NCBI RefSeq assembly: GCF_033366695.1
Contig: NZ_JAOBTQ010000001.1
Location: 1,922,001 to 1,986,000 of the forward strand
DNA length: 64,000 bases
Origin: Streptomyces sp. SCL15-4
Lineage (GTDB): Bacteria > Actinomycetota > Actinomycetes > Streptomycetales > Streptomycetaceae
Direction of reading: 5' to 3'
Shown here: piece by piece, positions 63,531 to 64,000 of the stretch
How positions within the stretch are numbered: position 1 is the first letter of the stretch
How the letters are laid out: every line of letters begins with the position of its first letter
Notes under the pieces: model-generated
What the model saw: the letters and a program-made list of their open reading frames with translations, nothing else
Database searches by the model: none
Told to the model about the DNA's origin: nothing
Position numbers and translations under genes: made by a program

Positions 63531-63549
63531 TAAGGTTAGGCTTGCCTTT
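63531..63549 (+). promoter_or_regulatory. Iron box (DmdR/DtxR-type operator)
   Basis: TAAGGTTAGGCTTGCCTTT matches 14 of 19 positions of the Streptomyces iron-box consensus TTAGGTTAGGCTCACCTAA, including the whole AAGGTTAGGCT-type core. It lies 50 bases before the FhuF-like ATG, overlapping a possible -10 box TAGGCT, so iron-loaded DmdR1 would repress the gene. Confidence 0.88.
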
Positions 63550-63598
63550 ACAGCTCGGTCCATGACCACGGACGCTTCCAAGGATCGGTGGTTCCGCC

Positions 63599-64000
63599 AT
63601 GCCCGCCGCGACCTCGCCGCTCACCGCCGCCTACGACCGCCTCGCCGCCGCCTTTCCGGGGCTGAGGGTGACCGAGCTGGGCCCGCGGGACCCGGCGCCC
63701 GGCGGCCCGGGCTGGGTCGAGGCCGCCGCCCTCGCGGCGGGCGGCGCGGCACTGGACACCTTCCTGGCCTGGGACGCGGCGCAGGTGGAGCGGGACTACG
63801 GCCGGCCGGCCCGCCCGGACGTCGTCGCGAGCTTCGGCCTGCACCGCTACGCCTGGGCGGCCGCTCTGCTGATCACCGTCCCGTGGTTCCTGCACCGCCG
63901 GGTGCCCCGGCTGCCCGTGACGCACGTCGGCTACGACCGTACGGCGGGCCGGATGGCCGTGCGCCGCCCCGTCTCCGTCGCCTGTCTGCCGGACGACCCC
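63599..64000 (+). CDS. FhuF-like iron/siderophore reductase, 3'-truncated by window edge
   Basis: 134 codons visible from the ATG at 63599, open to the window end. The start MPAATSPLTAAYDRLAAAFP, the FLAWDAAQVERDYG segment and HRYAWAAALLITVPWFLHRR follow (2Fe-2S)-binding FhuF-like proteins of Streptomyces, which reduce ferric siderophores in the cytoplasm; the C-terminal Cys cluster lies beyond the window. An ATG at 63562 is out of frame. The iron box supports the iron role. Confidence 0.8.
   Translation, partial: MPAATSPLTAAYDRLAAAFPGLRVTELGPRDPAPGGPGWVEAAALAAGGAALDTFLAWDAAQVERDYGRPARPDVVASFGLHRYAWAAALLITVPWFLHRRVPRLPVTHVGYDRTAGRMAVRRPVSVACLPDDP

Overview
The window is high-GC (>70 %) actinobacterial chromosome with strong third-position G/C bias, GTG/TTG starts, GGAGG-type ribosome binding sites, several apparently leaderless genes, many secreted enzymes, NIS siderophore synthetases and a PknG homologue. 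All of this fits Streptomyces, and the order of the uricase, glyoxylate carboligase and catalase genes resembles, from memory, the S. coelicolor chromosome. I see no tRNA, rRNA, CRISPR array, intact IS element or prophage. One small integrase-like tail is the only trace of a mobile element. Both window ends cut genes: malate synthase on the left and a FhuF-like iron protein on the right.

Layout. (1) 1-9.0 kb: malate synthase, a solitary HipA-like kinase, an integrase remnant, a secreted PA14/fibronectin-III protein, and two divergent IucA/IucC siderophore synthetases separated by a degenerate 26-bp repeat. (2) 9-20.2 kb: a hypothetical membrane-associated protein, Nudix hydrolase, VWA protein with a coupled partner, HxlR regulator divergent from an aminotransferase across a double palindrome, a secreted protease with five repeats, a DUF4232-like lipoprotein, phosphatase, a small unknown and a thioesterase. 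(3) 20.2-34.6 kb: purine and glyoxylate catabolism: two NCS2 permeases, guanine/8-oxoguanine deaminase, uricase, uraH, uraD, two small genes, then hyi, glxR, catalase and gcl. (4) 34.7-38.1 kb: two overlapping acyl-CoA synthetase genes. (5) 38.1-43 kb: a GAF-LuxR regulator, a large LuxR (LAL) regulator and a trypsin. (6) 43-51.4 kb: five tightly coupled genes with a trypsin-fold protein, a PknG-type kinase, a VWA/zinc-ribbon protein, a four-TM membrane protein and a membrane-tethered solute-binding protein. (7) 51.5-64 kb: polysaccharide deacetylase, SRPBCC protein, XdhC, AzgA-type permease, three-subunit xanthine dehydrogenase with a divergent PucR regulator, a TPR-like protein, a GntR regulator, and an iron-box-controlled FhuF-like gene.

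How the genes fit together. Hypoxanthine, guanine and xanthine enter through the permeases. The deaminase and xanthine dehydrogenase convert them to urate, and PucL, UraH and UraD take urate to allantoin, with uricase releasing H2O2. Allantoin breakdown (genes not in this window) yields glyoxylate, which Gcl, Hyi and GlxR turn into glycerate and malate synthase turns into malate. Regulatory DNA ties these genes together. An identical 18-base promoter segment precedes uraD-uraH-pucL and the catalase gene, so the H2O2 producer and remover look co-regulated. A two-site operator with the same 21-bp phasing precedes both hyi-glxR and gcl. Separately, direct repeats with 25-bp spacing precede both the LAL regulator and the trypsin gene. 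The most system-like locus is the 43-51.4 kb PknG cluster, which looks like a receptor (tethered binding protein plus four-TM protein) feeding a soluble kinase, extended by a protease-fold protein and a VWA protein.
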